Positions 26,410 through 35,320 of a DNA stretch of 64,000 bases are shown piece by piece. The stretch covers positions 1 to 64,000 of the forward strand of contig NZ_JAFMPS010000005.1 of NCBI RefSeq assembly GCF_020667895.1. Reading direction: 5' to 3'. The notes under the pieces were generated by a model. That model did no database searches. It was not told the origin of the DNA and worked only from the letters and a program-made list of their open reading frames with translations. This DNA is from Alcanivorax sp. 1008 (GTDB taxonomy: Bacteria; Pseudomonadota; Gammaproteobacteria; Pseudomonadales; Alcanivoracaceae). Positions within the stretch are counted from its first letter, which is position 1; each line of letters opens with the position of its first letter. Made by a program: the position numbers and the translations under genes.

Positions 26410-27603
26410 ATGTCGCCGCGACAAAATGGGTATGTACTTGTTAGTGCAATGCTGGCGCTTACGCTGGTAAGTGTAGGTATGGTGTTTGTGCTAGGTCAGC
26501 GTCTTGAGTCGCAGATCAGGGACGAATCCCAGGCTCGAGGCCGGTATCTTGCTCATTACAATAGCGGAGTCAGAGCTTTTATATCAGACCTTGGTGCGCA
26601 GTCAGTCGTTTCGTCTGGCTGTGCCGGGGCGCCATGCATTATTGCTGGAACGTTGTGGCTGAAGGACTCAGACGACTGTCCGGACGCCACTGCGGCAGGC
26701 GTGGTGAGTGTTGAGCCATATCTCGAATGCTCATTCCCTGACACCTACGCTGGAATTCAACCAAGAACTGCTATCTTCGATACTGGCACTGCAATACACG
26801 CAGTTACGTACATGGGTACATTCCAGGGAGCTCAAGAAGAGGTCCGAATGGATCTGGCCCAGCTTGCTGCATTGGCTGCGGTATCAGAGCAGCCGAGCGT
26901 TGGTATGAGCACCGTGACGGGCGCGGGCACACCTATCGGCACCCCGCTGGCAGGGACGGCGTTCTTCCAATATTACGTCTACGAGGACGGTCTCTCGGTA
27001 TGGGGCTACGCGGCAGGGCAGGCGGCTCCCCCGGCTGATGGAGAGCTTATAGCTGAGGCAAATACAGCGCCAAGCCTGGATGCATGGCTAAGAACGGACG
27101 GCTCGAATGCCATGCAGGCCGACCTCGACATGAACGGAAATGACATACTTAATGCTGGCACGGTCAATATGATTGATGGTGTCGTCGAGTCAGTCGGATC
27201 AAACCTGTCTGAGGCGATTTATTTCGGCGGACTTTTCCGGCACGGCTCATTTTTAGAAAAGCCAATGTGCGATCGAGACCCGGCGAACAACCCGGGAGGG
27301 GAGGGCACCCCCCAGGCGTTCGTCACCACGTCAGGCGTTGTGTATCAAACTGATTCTACGCAAGGCGGCGAGGCCCTCCATGGTTTTCTCGCATACGCCG
27401 TTGACTGCACGGGAAATAGTGTTGCCGGGCTAGACAACGATCAAGACCGTTGCGGCACGACCCCGGGACCAGCAGATCAATACTGGCAGATTAAGGCGTT
27501 CGCTCTTACAGCGGGCGGTGCGCCTCAGCCACTGGAAGATCCTGCTGGGCAGCCGGACCATATTGGTGCCTTCCCCACATTTACCCGGTGTTACTGGCCA
27601 TGA
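26410..27603 (+). CDS. pilV: PilV-type minor pilin/tip adhesin without shufflon
   Basis: The protein has a prepilin-like leader (MSPRQNG, then YVLVSAMLALTLVSVGMVFVL) lacking the usual Glu at +5. The body contains DMNGNDILNAGTVN, a recurring signature of R64 PilV-type adhesins. The C-terminal part has several cysteines and ends CYWP. The ATG at 26410 is preferred to that at 26404 because GAGG then stands seven bases upstream. No inverted 19-base recombination repeats or alternative C-terminal segments follow, since pilT starts inside the stop codon, so the adhesin appears fixed. Confidence 0.8.
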   Translation: MSPRQNGYVLVSAMLALTLVSVGMVFVLGQRLESQIRDESQARGRYLAHYNSGVRAFISDLGAQSVVSSGCAGAPCIIAGTLWLKDSDDCPDATAAGVVSVEPYLECSFPDTYAGIQPRTAIFDTGTAIHAVTYMGTFQGAQEEVRMDLAQLAALAAVSEQPSVGMSTVTGAGTPIGTPLAGTAFFQYYVYEDGLSVWGYAAGQAAPPADGELIAEANTAPSLDAWLRTDGSNAMQADLDMNGNDILNAGTVNMIDGVVESVGSNLSEAIYFGGLFRHGSFLEKPMCDRDPANNPGGEGTPQAFVTTSGVVYQTDSTQGGEALHGFLAYAVDCTGNSVAGLDNDQDRCGTTPGPADQYWQIKAFALTAGGAPQPLEDPAGQPDHIGAFPTFTRCYWP

Positions 27604-28358
27604 TTAAGAGAATGGTGCGGGCTGTGACCATGGCGACACTCATGGTCCTCGCTGCATCTTCGTATGCTGGGAGCTGCTACAGAGACGCTGCTGATGCGTC
27701 TCGCGTCGATGAGCTGGTTTTGAAGGCGGTGATAGAGAGTCTTTACGAAGGAGCATCATCGAGAAAAATGCTCATCGAAACCGCCATCGAGCGAAGCGCT
27801 AAGCACAATGTTAATCCTGCCGTAGTGCTTGCTGTTATTCACGCGGAGTCTGCGTTTGATGTTAATGCGTTATCTAGCAAGGGCGCCCAGGGATTAATGC
27901 AGATAATGCCGGCCACTGCAAAATGGCTAGGCCTGGTCAGCCCTTTCGATCCCGAGGCCAACATTGATGCCGGGGTAAGGTATCTAGCCTATCTCCAGAG
28001 AAAGTTCGATCGTCTTGAGCTGGTTTTAGCTGCCTACAATGCTGGCGAAGGAACGGTGAGACGAAATAAAGGCGTCCCGCCATACAAGGAAACTCAGGAA
28101 TACGTTCGCAAAGTAAATATGTTGAAGAACCACTATCAGGGTGTTGTAGAGAGATCTAAGGCGTCGAGTAATTCGGCGCGCTGCAGAAGCGCATCCGGGA
28201 TCGCGGCAGCGCTGGCCTCCGAGCTGAAAGCACGCGGAAGCACATGGGAAGCAGTGGGAGCAATCTTTAGTGAGAACCCCGATGCGCAGCGCAGGTTCAG
28301 GAAAAGAGTCTATCAAAATTGGAAGACTGAACTTGCTGGGCTTGGCTCTCAGCCCTAA
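27600..28358 (+). CDS. pilT: PilT-type lytic transglycosylase
   Basis: The 252-aa periplasmic enzyme cleaves peptidoglycan to let the pilus and channel pass. It has a signal peptide (ATLMVLAASSYA) and an SLT domain at about 68-175 with catalytic E83 (IHAESAFD), GLMQIMPAT, and then the AYNAGEGTV motif. A 60-residue basic C-terminal tail follows. The ATG overlapping the pilV stop (ATGA) is chosen; another lies 12 bases earlier. In R64, pilT stands before pilU and pilV, so its place after pilV is a rearrangement. Confidence 0.9.
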   Translation: MIKRMVRAVTMATLMVLAASSYAGSCYRDAADASRVDELVLKAVIESLYEGASSRKMLIETAIERSAKHNVNPAVVLAVIHAESAFDVNALSSKGAQGLMQIMPATAKWLGLVSPFDPEANIDAGVRYLAYLQRKFDRLELVLAAYNAGEGTVRRNKGVPPYKETQEYVRKVNMLKNHYQGVVERSKASSNSARCRSASGIAAALASELKARGSTWEAVGAIFSENPDAQRRFRKRVYQNWKTELAGLGSQP

Positions 28359-28437
28359 TTGGCTGCTTGAAAGTAAAAAAATCTACTAGCGCGTTGCAAT
28401 TGGTAGCGCGCGGCATGGCTAGGTATTTGGAGGTGTT
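28359..28437. other. Leader region of stbA
   Basis: The region contains a direct repeat of TAGCGCG about 18 bases apart, and a strong ribosome site (GGAGGTGTT) before stbA. ParM-type systems carry centromere repeats near this position, but two short copies are too little to call a centromere. Confidence 0.3.
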
Positions 28438-29466
28438 ATGAATTGGGCCCAAGAAGCGACCGTTGTAGGACTTGATGATGGCTACAACAATATTAAAGTA
28501 GTGACCGCTGACGGTTTTAAGATCAGCGTGCCAAGCCGTGCAAAGGTTGGAGCCAGCACTCGCGTAGCGCTGGATGGAGCCGGGGATGAGACGGGTGTAT
28601 TCGAATACGAAACGGAAGGGACGAGGTACAGCGCCGGCGATGTCCAGGGTGATGACACAACCTTTGATCAATACGCCCATAGCCCCCTCAATCGCGTCCT
28701 TGTGCATCATGCGCTAAGGGTGGCGCGCGCACAGGGCGGAATAGATGGAGGCAAGGTAGCCATTGTCTCTGGCATCCCAGTAAGGGAGTATTTTACTGGA
28801 GCGTCAAGCAACCCTAAAAACGAGATGTTTATTAAAAAGAAGCAAGATAATCTGGCCATTCCCGTTGAGGCCATTGGTGCGGACTCAATAGAAATAATGC
28901 AGAACCTCGTTACTGCTCAAGGCTTTGCCGCCTGGTTTGATTGGGTTATTGAAGTAACCGGTGACGAGGTGCTTCTCAACCCGGAAAAGCGCCGTGAAAG
29001 CGTGGCGATAGTTGACATCGGCGGTCGAACAACCGATTTTGCCGTGATTTCGAATGGGACGGTGGACACATCGGCGAGCGGTAGTATTAATTGCGGCATG
29101 CTGATGATGAGAGATTATTTGCGTAACGAGATCAAGGTCAGCCTGAATCTGCCAGCAGCACCAAGTGACGTAAGGATCGACGAGGCAATCAAGACCGGCC
29201 GTATAAAAGTGCATCACGTTCATCACGATGTCGCGCAGATTCTTAAGGACGCAGAAAATATGCTGGTCTCAAGAATAAGGACTGAGACGAAAGTAAAGCT
29301 GGGTTCGGGCCAGGAGCTTGACCGCGTAATATTTATTGGCGGTGGGGCCAAGGCTCTCGATGAGAAGGGGCTCCTTAAGGAGTGGTTCGTTCACCAGGAG
29401 CTCTCGGTGGACCCCTTGTTTGCCAACGCTTCCGGGATGATGAAGTACGGCCGTTTCGTGGCGTGA
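28438..29466 (+). CDS. stbA: StbA/ParM-type actin-like partition ATPase
   Basis: The 342-aa protein has the actin-fold nucleotide motifs: phosphate-1 VGLDDGYNNIKV at residues 10-21, phosphate-2 VAIVDIGGRTTDF near 189-201, and the adenosine motif VIFIGGGAKAL near 296-306. It polymerises to push plasmid copies apart (type II partition), which supports a plasmid origin of the window. The small gene just downstream is the expected StbB/ParR-like adaptor. Confidence 0.9.
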   Translation: MNWAQEATVVGLDDGYNNIKVVTADGFKISVPSRAKVGASTRVALDGAGDETGVFEYETEGTRYSAGDVQGDDTTFDQYAHSPLNRVLVHHALRVARAQGGIDGGKVAIVSGIPVREYFTGASSNPKNEMFIKKKQDNLAIPVEAIGADSIEIMQNLVTAQGFAAWFDWVIEVTGDEVLLNPEKRRESVAIVDIGGRTTDFAVISNGTVDTSASGSINCGMLMMRDYLRNEIKVSLNLPAAPSDVRIDEAIKTGRIKVHHVHHDVAQILKDAENMLVSRIRTETKVKLGSGQELDRVIFIGGGAKALDEKGLLKEWFVHQELSVDPLFANASGMMKYGRFVA

Positions 29467-29477
29467 GCGAGTTATCC

Positions 29478-29870
29478 ATGAAAAAAAGAACGGTCACGCT
29501 AAGGCCGCGGGTGACGGGCACGCGCCGCGCTACGGCGGACGATATCGCAGCGGCGATTATCGCAATAAAGGACGGTGGCTGGTTTGATGGTGAAGAAGCC
29601 AGGCAAAACATCGTTTTCGACTGCTATAATCCAACGCATGCAGCAGCCCTGGAGGTTCTCGGGCAATTTATCCCCAGAAAGCGAGCAGAAGTGTTGCGTG
29701 CAGCGATGATGTTCGCTGCCTCTGGCGGTGAGGCCCGGGTGGTGACAGCGCCAGTTGCTGAGATAGAGGCAGAAACCGCTGAAAAGGCGCCCGAAGGTGA
29801 GGTCGGTCGAGAGGAAGATAAAAAAATAAAGGTAGATCCGAGCCTAAAAAGTCTTCGCGGAATGTTATGA
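29478..29870 (+). CDS. StbB-like plasmid stability protein
   Basis: The 130-aa protein has a basic N terminus (MKKRTVTLRPRVTGTRRATADDI), a helical middle part and an acidic C-terminal tail rich in E and K. Its place 11 bases after stbA is the position of the ParR/StbB DNA-binding adaptor. A ribbon-helix-helix fold cannot be confirmed by eye. It ends inside a strong hairpin. Confidence 0.65.
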   Translation: MKKRTVTLRPRVTGTRRATADDIAAAIIAIKDGGWFDGEEARQNIVFDCYNPTHAAALEVLGQFIPRKRAEVLRAAMMFAASGGEARVVTAPVAEIEAETAEKAPEGEVGREEDKKIKVDPSLKSLRGML

Positions 29871-29899
29871 CAGGGTGCTACTGCACCACCCTGTCATAA
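29865..29899. terminator. Bidirectional hairpin at convergent gene ends
   Basis: TTATGACAGGGTG and CACCCTGTCATAA form a perfect 13-bp stem with a nine-base loop. The structure contains the stop codons of both stbB and the opposing gene. There is no long T tract, so termination may rely on stem strength or Rho. Confidence 0.6.
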
Positions 29900-30330
29900 A
29901 GTCCTTTCCAGTCCGTATCATTTCCGATTGAGCCATCGCCGCTTTTCCCGCCAAACGGAAGGTACTTGTCGTCAAAGGTTTCACGAACCATGTTGTTCAT
30001 TGCCCTGTCGGTTTCACGGACCGAGTCATTGGCTTCACCGATTCGTTCATTAATTGGATCTCTGACTACGCTAACGGCAGACTCAACCGCTCCGCAAACC
30101 CCCTTCTCAATGAAGTCTTTTAGCGCCCCGAGCAGATCGATCCCACCGAGGAATTCAAGATTAATAAGGCCGCCAATGCCGCACTTCGAAAGCAGGGACT
30201 GGGGCTTGTCCATTTGGTAGCTCTTGGCAACCTGGCTGGCATATTCATACGATGAAACCCCGCAGGTTGCCATGCTAATCGATGGCATCGTGAGGAGTGC
30301 CGTGAGCGCAAATACTAGCTTGTAGTTCAT
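29878..30330 (-). CDS. Secreted 150-aa protein of unknown function
   Basis: The N terminus is a signal peptide (LVFALTALLTMPSISMA). The mature part holds three or four cysteines (TCGVSS, KCGIGG, GVCGAVE) and a long charged helix (DPINERIGEANDSVRETDRAMNN). It follows the IcmW-like gene with a four-base overlap, so both are one transcript. It is possibly a periplasmic accessory of the transfer system, judged from neighbourhood only. Confidence 0.7.
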   Translation of the reverse strand: MNYKLVFALTALLTMPSISMATCGVSSYEYASQVAKSYQMDKPQSLLSKCGIGGLINLEFLGGIDLLGALKDFIEKGVCGAVESAVSVVRDPINERIGEANDSVRETDRAMNNMVRETFDDKYLPFGGKSGDGSIGNDTDWKGLYDRVVQ

Positions 30331-30791
30331 TCTGCCGCCTCTGATGTTGTGTTGGCGAGGGCCCTGAACAAGGCCTCAAAATTCTGATCTGAGAACACCT
30401 GGGTAAGAATATCGTGGCGGGCCAGACTGTTTAGTCGACTCATCACGGTGACCTTCCAGGTGTGCTGATTAGAGTCGTTTGGGAAGTGTCGCTCTGAGAC
30501 GCTGGTAATAAAGTCGGGGTGATATCGAGTCAGAACCTGAATAAAGAGAAGGCAGCGCTCAAGGCTCATATAGGCAAGCACCCCCAGCGTGTCATCCAGC
30601 CGCTGTACATACTTCGCCGTATTGCCTTCGGGGTCCTTTTCTAGCGCCGTTGCGATCCGAAATATCCGACCAGACACTTGAGGATCGGAGTCCATGACCC
30701 AGCTTTCACTCATGCTGAGTCTGATCAGGGCATCTTTTGCTGGCTCCGGAAGGCGGGCCAGAAAGGCTTGGACATGCTTCTGTGCGATCAT
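30327..30791 (-). CDS. IcmW-like adaptor protein
   Basis: The 154-aa soluble protein resembles Legionella IcmW along most of its length. ESWVMDSDPQVSGRIFRIATAL corresponds in pattern to the IcmW segment EDWTLDGNPELEKAMKQLG. The middle LFIQVLTRYHPDFITSVSE corresponds to LLQAIDTVHPGSASRVLIH, and the C-terminal MSRLNSLARHDIL plus ALFRAL corresponds to FERLRLLSRVF and LVLRAL. IcmW pairs with IcmS on the DotL coupling protein to recruit effectors. R64 is not known to carry one. No IcmS partner was recognised. The comparison is from memory and needs a profile search. The gene is divergent from dotA. Confidence 0.55.
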   Translation of the reverse strand: MIAQKHVQAFLARLPEPAKDALIRLSMSESWVMDSDPQVSGRIFRIATALEKDPEGNTAKYVQRLDDTLGVLAYMSLERCLLFIQVLTRYHPDFITSVSERHFPNDSNQHTWKVTVMSRLNSLARHDILTQVFSDQNFEALFRALANTTSEAAE

Positions 30792-30808
30792 AGTCAGGCT
30801 GCAGAAAA

Positions 30809-30836
30809 TCCTATATTATGGGTATCATACGGAAGA
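30809..30836. promoter_or_regulatory. Palindromic promoter/operator element, copy D
   Basis: TCCTAT, 14 bases, ACGGAA. TATCAT abuts ACGGAAGA on the plus strand, facing dotA. On the minus strand CATAAT abuts ATAGGATT, facing the icmW-like gene. It lies 32 bases before the dotA start codon and 17 bases before the opposite one. Confidence 0.5.
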
Positions 30837-30867
30837 ACCTACATTGTTTCCAGACCTGGTGGCCGCC

Positions 30868-33108
30868 ATGATCCGCATTCTGACAATCACTGCCGTGCTC
30901 TTTCTGCAGCTCCTATCAGCAGCCTCGGCGAATACATCCCGGGAGGCCTACCAGATTGCAACGCCCGATAATATCCAGGCTGTAGAGCAGGCTCTTGATG
31001 ACAACCTCCGAATCGCCCCGGAGGACTTTTTCGATGGCCCTGCTGCCGATGATTTGAGCTATCAGATGCTTTACCAGCTGTTCGGCACCCCGGTGCAGAG
31101 CGTTAGAGATGCATTTTTCGGCGGTAGTGGGTTCAACTCAGCAGCTATTGATCAATACCAGGGCGGCACAACCCTGCTAACCAACCTGGCGAAGATCATG
31201 ATTGCGGTCTCAATGATCGTGGGCATGATCCTTTTGACGTATATCATCATTATTGGCTTGCTTAAAACCAGCCAAACCGGTCAGTTTCTTGGCAACTGGG
31301 ATTCGGTCATGCTTCCAATGAGGGCAACGTTGGGTTTTGGCCTCAACTTGCCAATGCCTGCCTTCGGTGGTTTGAATGTCGCCCAGGTTGCAACTCTTGG
31401 GGTCGCGTTGCTTGGGATCGGCATGGGTGGAGCTGTCTATAAATATGTCCTGAATTCGTATACCTCTACCCCAATCACGATGACCCAGGGCGGTTCGAAT
31501 ACGGAAGATCTCGTCGGTAAGCTAATCCTCTCGAAAGTGTGCGAGAGGTTTCTTGTTAAGTCTGGCTTGGCGGATGAGGCAGGCGGGGCATACGAGCAGT
31601 TTTCAATGCCGGGATCCGCGAACAAGTACCTACTTGTCGGGTTGGATGGTGCCTGTGGGCAGATGGCGGTGGCGGGAGATATAGGCTCTGCACAGCAATC
31701 CTCAATAAACAGCGTTGGCGCTAAGAATGTCATCACTGCCGCAGACATCGCCAAGATTAAAATACAAAGAGATATAGGAAACAAAGTTATAAGCACTCTG
31801 TCGGGATCCGCCATAAGATCTATCGCTGACGATATCGTTTCTGGAAACATCACAGAGGCGACACATAGAGCAAGAAGGGACGCGATTCTTGGGCTTACTG
31901 CAGACATTCAAAGCGCCGTAACAGCTGGGTTGCCAGCTTGGTCAAACGAGCAGCGCAGAGAGGGCCTGGAAAAGCTGAACCGCTTGGGGTGGGTCGGTTT
32001 TGGATCTATCTACTGGACCCTAAACGCGGAGCAGAACAAGATCCATGACGCTGTAGTAAGCGCGATCCCCAAGATCACGACTCCGGGCGAGGGCGTTAGC
32101 GGATACGAGGCTGGGTGGCTAAGTAACGACGCGGTCATGACTGAGTTCACTGCGGTGATGGCGCGCGCTGACAAATTTAACAAAATTGCCGCGACCATGG
32201 CTGACGCGATGAGTCAGCTGCAAACAAGGAATGACTCAGAAAGCGTTTTGGGGAGGATCGCTAATGTCTGGAACTCAATCACAAATGGCGCGACAAGAAT
32301 CACCTACAATCTAGGAAGTGGGGCGCTAAAGACAGGCACATACGGGCTGTCCCCTGGCGCCTCGGCGGGAAACTATGATCCGATGCTCGAGCTCAGAACG
32401 ATGGGCAACACGATTCTCACTATTGGCACAGGGCTGGTAGCAGCTGACTTCGTATCCAAGTTTATGGGCGATGACGAGGGCTCCGATAAGGTAAGGGGTA
32501 AAGGCGGTGCTGCAATAAGCTGGGCCACCGGGCTGGTCGCCACGTTTTCAATGATGTTGCTGGCGATTGGGGTTCTGTTGGCGTACGGCATTCCTTTGAT
32601 GCCATATATCTTATGGACTATCGCCATGGTCGGGTATTTAACCTATGTAGCCCAATCGGTTGTTGTCGCGCCACTGTGGTCGATTATGCACATGACGCCA
32701 GATGGCGGTGATGTAACGGGCAAAGGAGGAAGTGGCTATCCCATCCTAATGAACCTGGCGCTGCGCCCGGTCTTGATGGTGACGGGCATGGTGATGGGTA
32801 TCGCGATATTCAGAGTGAGCGGCTGGCTTGTTAATGAAACCCTCCTTGAGACGCTGATATCAACCCGGGAGGGATCGTTTGGGCTTCCCCTTACTCCAAT
32901 CGTAGGAATGGTCGTCTACACACTGCTAATGGTGGTCGTGGCATATATGAGCTTCTCTCTATCATACGAGCTGCCCCGCGCAGCCCTGCGATGGGTGGGT
33001 GTAGATGACACGATGGATCTTGGTGAGAGAGAGGGGCAGTCACAAACGCTCGCCTTCTTTGCTACGTCTGGGCGAAACCTTGGAGGGTTCAAGGCAGCGG
33101 GAAAATAA
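30868..33108 (+). CDS. dotA: DotA/TraY-family inner-membrane protein
   Basis: The 746-aa polytopic protein starts at 30868 (MIRILTITAVLFLQLLSAASA), where a signal peptide begins. The frame is open further upstream, but that extension would cover the divergent promoter. Membrane helices cluster at about 105-130, 155-215 and from 545 onward (the last 200 residues), with a large periplasmic loop between, the DotA/TraY layout. The length equals that of R64 TraY. TraY is also the target of entry exclusion by ExcA in IncI plasmids. No ExcA was identified. A terminator follows directly. Confidence 0.9.
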   Translation: MIRILTITAVLFLQLLSAASANTSREAYQIATPDNIQAVEQALDDNLRIAPEDFFDGPAADDLSYQMLYQLFGTPVQSVRDAFFGGSGFNSAAIDQYQGGTTLLTNLAKIMIAVSMIVGMILLTYIIIIGLLKTSQTGQFLGNWDSVMLPMRATLGFGLNLPMPAFGGLNVAQVATLGVALLGIGMGGAVYKYVLNSYTSTPITMTQGGSNTEDLVGKLILSKVCERFLVKSGLADEAGGAYEQFSMPGSANKYLLVGLDGACGQMAVAGDIGSAQQSSINSVGAKNVITAADIAKIKIQRDIGNKVISTLSGSAIRSIADDIVSGNITEATHRARRDAILGLTADIQSAVTAGLPAWSNEQRREGLEKLNRLGWVGFGSIYWTLNAEQNKIHDAVVSAIPKITTPGEGVSGYEAGWLSNDAVMTEFTAVMARADKFNKIAATMADAMSQLQTRNDSESVLGRIANVWNSITNGATRITYNLGSGALKTGTYGLSPGASAGNYDPMLELRTMGNTILTIGTGLVAADFVSKFMGDDEGSDKVRGKGGAAISWATGLVATFSMMLLAIGVLLAYGIPLMPYILWTIAMVGYLTYVAQSVVVAPLWSIMHMTPDGGDVTGKGGSGYPILMNLALRPVLMVTGMVMGIAIFRVSGWLVNETLLETLISTREGSFGLPLTPIVGMVVYTLLMVVVAYMSFSLSYELPRAALRWVGVDDTMDLGEREGQSQTLAFFATSGRNLGGFKAAGK

Positions 33109-33135
33109 AAAAAGGGGCCTTAGGCCCCTTTTTTA
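33107..33135. terminator. Rho-independent terminator after dotA
   Basis: GGGGCC-TTA-GGCCCC stem preceded by a run of A and followed by six T. It can act in both directions, serving dotA and the convergent 78-aa gene. Confidence 0.9.
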
Positions 33136-33153
33136 TATTAAGTGTGACGTCGA

Positions 33154-33390
33154 TTAATTGCCCGTGGGCCGCAACTCAACACCTTTTGCGTTGATCAAAG
33201 TAAGGTCGTACAGACGGTATAAATCGGGAATATGCTTTAGCGCCCGCATCGCGGCCACCGCGCTTTGCACATGATCATTTGTTAGAGATTGCACCCATGC
33301 GTGCTCGCTACCGGAGAAGGTAACCTTGCGACGTTCGTTTGATGTGTTTCGGTAATCGATGATGAGAGTCTGGTGAATTTCCCGAGTCAT
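33154..33390 (-). CDS. Small 78-aa protein of unknown function
   Basis: A soluble protein rich in charged residues, opening MTREIHQTLIIDYRNTSNERRKVTF. No domain was recognised. It is convergent with dotA across the shared terminator. A basal ribosome site (GGGGCGG) lies before the start. Confidence 0.6.
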   Translation of the reverse strand: MTREIHQTLIIDYRNTSNERRKVTFSGSEHAWVQSLTNDHVQSAVAAMRALKHIPDLYRLYDLTLINAKGVELRPTGN

Positions 33391-33661
33391 TATCCGCCCC
33401 TTGGTTTTAATAGATCCCTGATAGTGTCGACAAGCGTGATTTCATTTTGACAGCATACGCTATTGTCCTTACGACGCGGCCAATAATAGCAACATAGTCC
33501 TAAAAGTCGATAGGGGAAAAGAGAAATATGACGATTCTAAGAAGGGGCGTCCGCGGGGCCCGAAAGCCTGGCGGCATGATGCCAGGTGGGAAATTAGCAT
33601 ATAGACAATTGGGCATATATTCAGGATCATATAAATGATACGTGATAAATAGTAGGTAAAC
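33391..33661. other. Intergenic region between divergent small genes
   Basis: No gene was found here. It holds a 6-bp hairpin at 33567-33586 (CCTGGC, eight bases, GCCAGG) and an AT-rich stretch near 33600-33655 likely to contain the promoter of the EF-hand gene. A clear copy of the ACGGGA element is not present. Confidence 0.4.
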
Positions 33662-34186
33662 ATGAAGAATATTCACAGGGTTTTTTCTTCTATTGTCTTG
33701 CTTGTGGTGGGGCCATTGGCTTTCGCGGCATCCGACGAAGAATGGCAGTGTCCGCTTGAGGGTGCGCAAGAGATGGAGGTAGAGCTCAGGGTCGAGCAGG
33801 CTCAGACCGGATTTTTGGTGTCGGCCCTAGAGGCGGCCGATGCTAATGGTGATGGCCTGATAACCAGGCGCGAAGCTGGGTCTGTCAGGGGGGTAATTGC
33901 TGACTTTGATGATATTGACGTCAATCGCGATGATCAGGTGACCGTTCAAGAGGTTGCGGACTGGCTCAGATCGAGGCTAACCCTGCAGGCGCGAGTCATG
34001 ATGAGAATGGGAGATGCAAACAAGGACGGAGTTGTAACCAGAGAAGAAGCAAACAGGTATCCCCTTCTGAAGAAGAACTACGAACAACTGGCCGCCGGCG
34101 GGGACCAATTGACGGAAGACGAGATATTCTTGGCGCTTCTTGATGTTGCCAGGAAGGCAGATTTGGGTGTTGCTACGAAGGAATAG
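33662..34186 (+). CDS. Periplasmic EF-hand calcium-binding protein
   Basis: The 174-aa protein has a signal peptide (IVLLVVGPLAFA) and three EF-hand loops of canonical spacing: D60-E71 (DANGDGLITRRE), D86-E97 (DVNRDDQVTVQE) and D118-E129 (DANKDGVVTREE). Each has acids at positions 1, 3, 5 and 12, though the second has D at position 6 instead of the usual G. It is a probable Ca2+ sensor or buffer in the periplasm. What it regulates is unknown. Its end overlaps the convergent neighbour by 14 bases. AGGTAA precedes the start. Confidence 0.85.
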   Translation: MKNIHRVFSSIVLLVVGPLAFAASDEEWQCPLEGAQEMEVELRVEQAQTGFLVSALEAADANGDGLITRREAGSVRGVIADFDDIDVNRDDQVTVQEVADWLRSRLTLQARVMMRMGDANKDGVVTREEANRYPLLKKNYEQLAAGGDQLTEDEIFLALLDVARKADLGVATKE

Positions 34187-35249
34187 TAAGCGTGCCGCTT
34201 ACAAAGGTGAGCGCTTTGTACCATGCGCTCTCCTCCTCATTTTCCCATGCCGCCGCCGGCATATAGAGGTCATGTTTTTGCAAGGCGGTTGAAACAAATG
34301 CGTTAACCTTGTCTTCAAACCCTGCAAGCGCTTCCTCGTAGGGCAGTGGGTAGTAAGACCCGCTCATCGAATGGTGAACAGTAACGCTGCTTGAGTCTGA
34401 GTAAGTAATGTTGTCCTGAACATGCTTGAGGCATGTCTTGAACAGGGGGATGTCCTCAATAAGGTCGGCGTATGAAGCTCGGCGTACGTCGGTGGGATAG
34501 GAGTCCCGCTCTTTCGAGCGATAAAGCCTTTGCCGGCCATTAATGTAGGAGGTCGCGCACGCAAGAAGGGTCCCGAAAAGTGTTCGTTGCTGGTGTTTGA
34601 GCCTGCTCTCCGTCGGGTATGTGTATTGCGAAAGAAAGAACCAGCCTGGATACGCATTTTCAAAAATCTCCGGGAAGGGGAACTGCCCGAATAAGACGTC
34701 GAAGGCGGCAAGGTTGATTGGCGCGTCGTTGTCAGAGCCCTGTCTATCGCTGCCCCGCGAGAAATCCATATCAGAAACCCCCGCTGCGGACCGAACAGAC
34801 CGGATGGCCTCGTCTATCTGGAAGGCCATGCCTGCGTGTATGAGCAGGGCCAGAATATGTTGGTTATGTTCTCGTGCTAATGATACCGACATGGGCTTGG
34901 CAGCGTGAGGGCCCTGGCTGTGGCGAGCGGCGACATGCTCAAGAAACGCAGCAGAGAGAAGTCTCGAGTGATAAAAGCATAGTGACGTTGCCATCTCGAA
35001 TGGTGACCCAAGGGATGTTTTCCCCCCCCAGCCGTCCTGCTCGCCGCCAAGGCGAGCTATGATTCTATTTAGCTCTGAAGCTGCATTCTGGGCAGCTGCC
35101 AGAGTGCGCTCGCAATCGACCTTGGCCGCTTGCTGATCGGCAAGAATGGATTCAAGCTCTGAGATCCGCCCAGAGAGCGCCTCGTTTGCTTCAGGCCCAA
35201 CGTCCACGGAGCGAAGAAAGTCTTTTTCACCATCCAGAAATGTCGTCAT
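34173..35249 (-). CDS. Unknown 358-aa protein
   Basis: A soluble protein with an N-terminal coiled coil at about 25-75 (EANEALSGRISELESILADQQ), followed by a mostly helical body with several aromatic clusters (FPFPEIFENAYPGWFFLSQYTY). No domain was recognised. The frame opens 14 codons earlier, but the ATG at 35249 is preferred since the earlier part spans the AT-rich divergent promoter. It is divergent from the 424-aa gene. Confidence 0.7.
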   Translation of the reverse strand: MTTFLDGEKDFLRSVDVGPEANEALSGRISELESILADQQAAKVDCERTLAAAQNAASELNRIIARLGGEQDGWGGKTSLGSPFEMATSLCFYHSRLLSAAFLEHVAARHSQGPHAAKPMSVSLAREHNQHILALLIHAGMAFQIDEAIRSVRSAAGVSDMDFSRGSDRQGSDNDAPINLAAFDVLFGQFPFPEIFENAYPGWFFLSQYTYPTESRLKHQQRTLFGTLLACATSYINGRQRLYRSKERDSYPTDVRRASYADLIEDIPLFKTCLKHVQDNITYSDSSSVTVHHSMSGSYYPLPYEEALAGFEDKVNAFVSTALQKHDLYMPAAAWENEEESAWYKALTFVSGTLTIPS

Positions 35250-35320
35250 AATCTCTGTGAAATATACTATGTACGTGAAATAATGACCCATAACGGGTGC
35301 CCGGGCAAGAAGGAAAGCAG
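35250..35320. promoter_or_regulatory. Divergent promoter region
   Basis: AT-rich core with TATACT at about 35263-35268 on the plus strand. It resembles the other divergent promoters in composition, but the ACGGGA arms are not conserved. AAGGAAA upstream of 35321 is the ribosome site of the plus-strand gene. Confidence 0.35.

Noticed and set aside
26410-28358. Shufflon downstream of pilV
   Set aside because: pilT starts within the pilV stop codon, and no inverted 19-base sfx-type repeats or spare C-terminal segments were seen.
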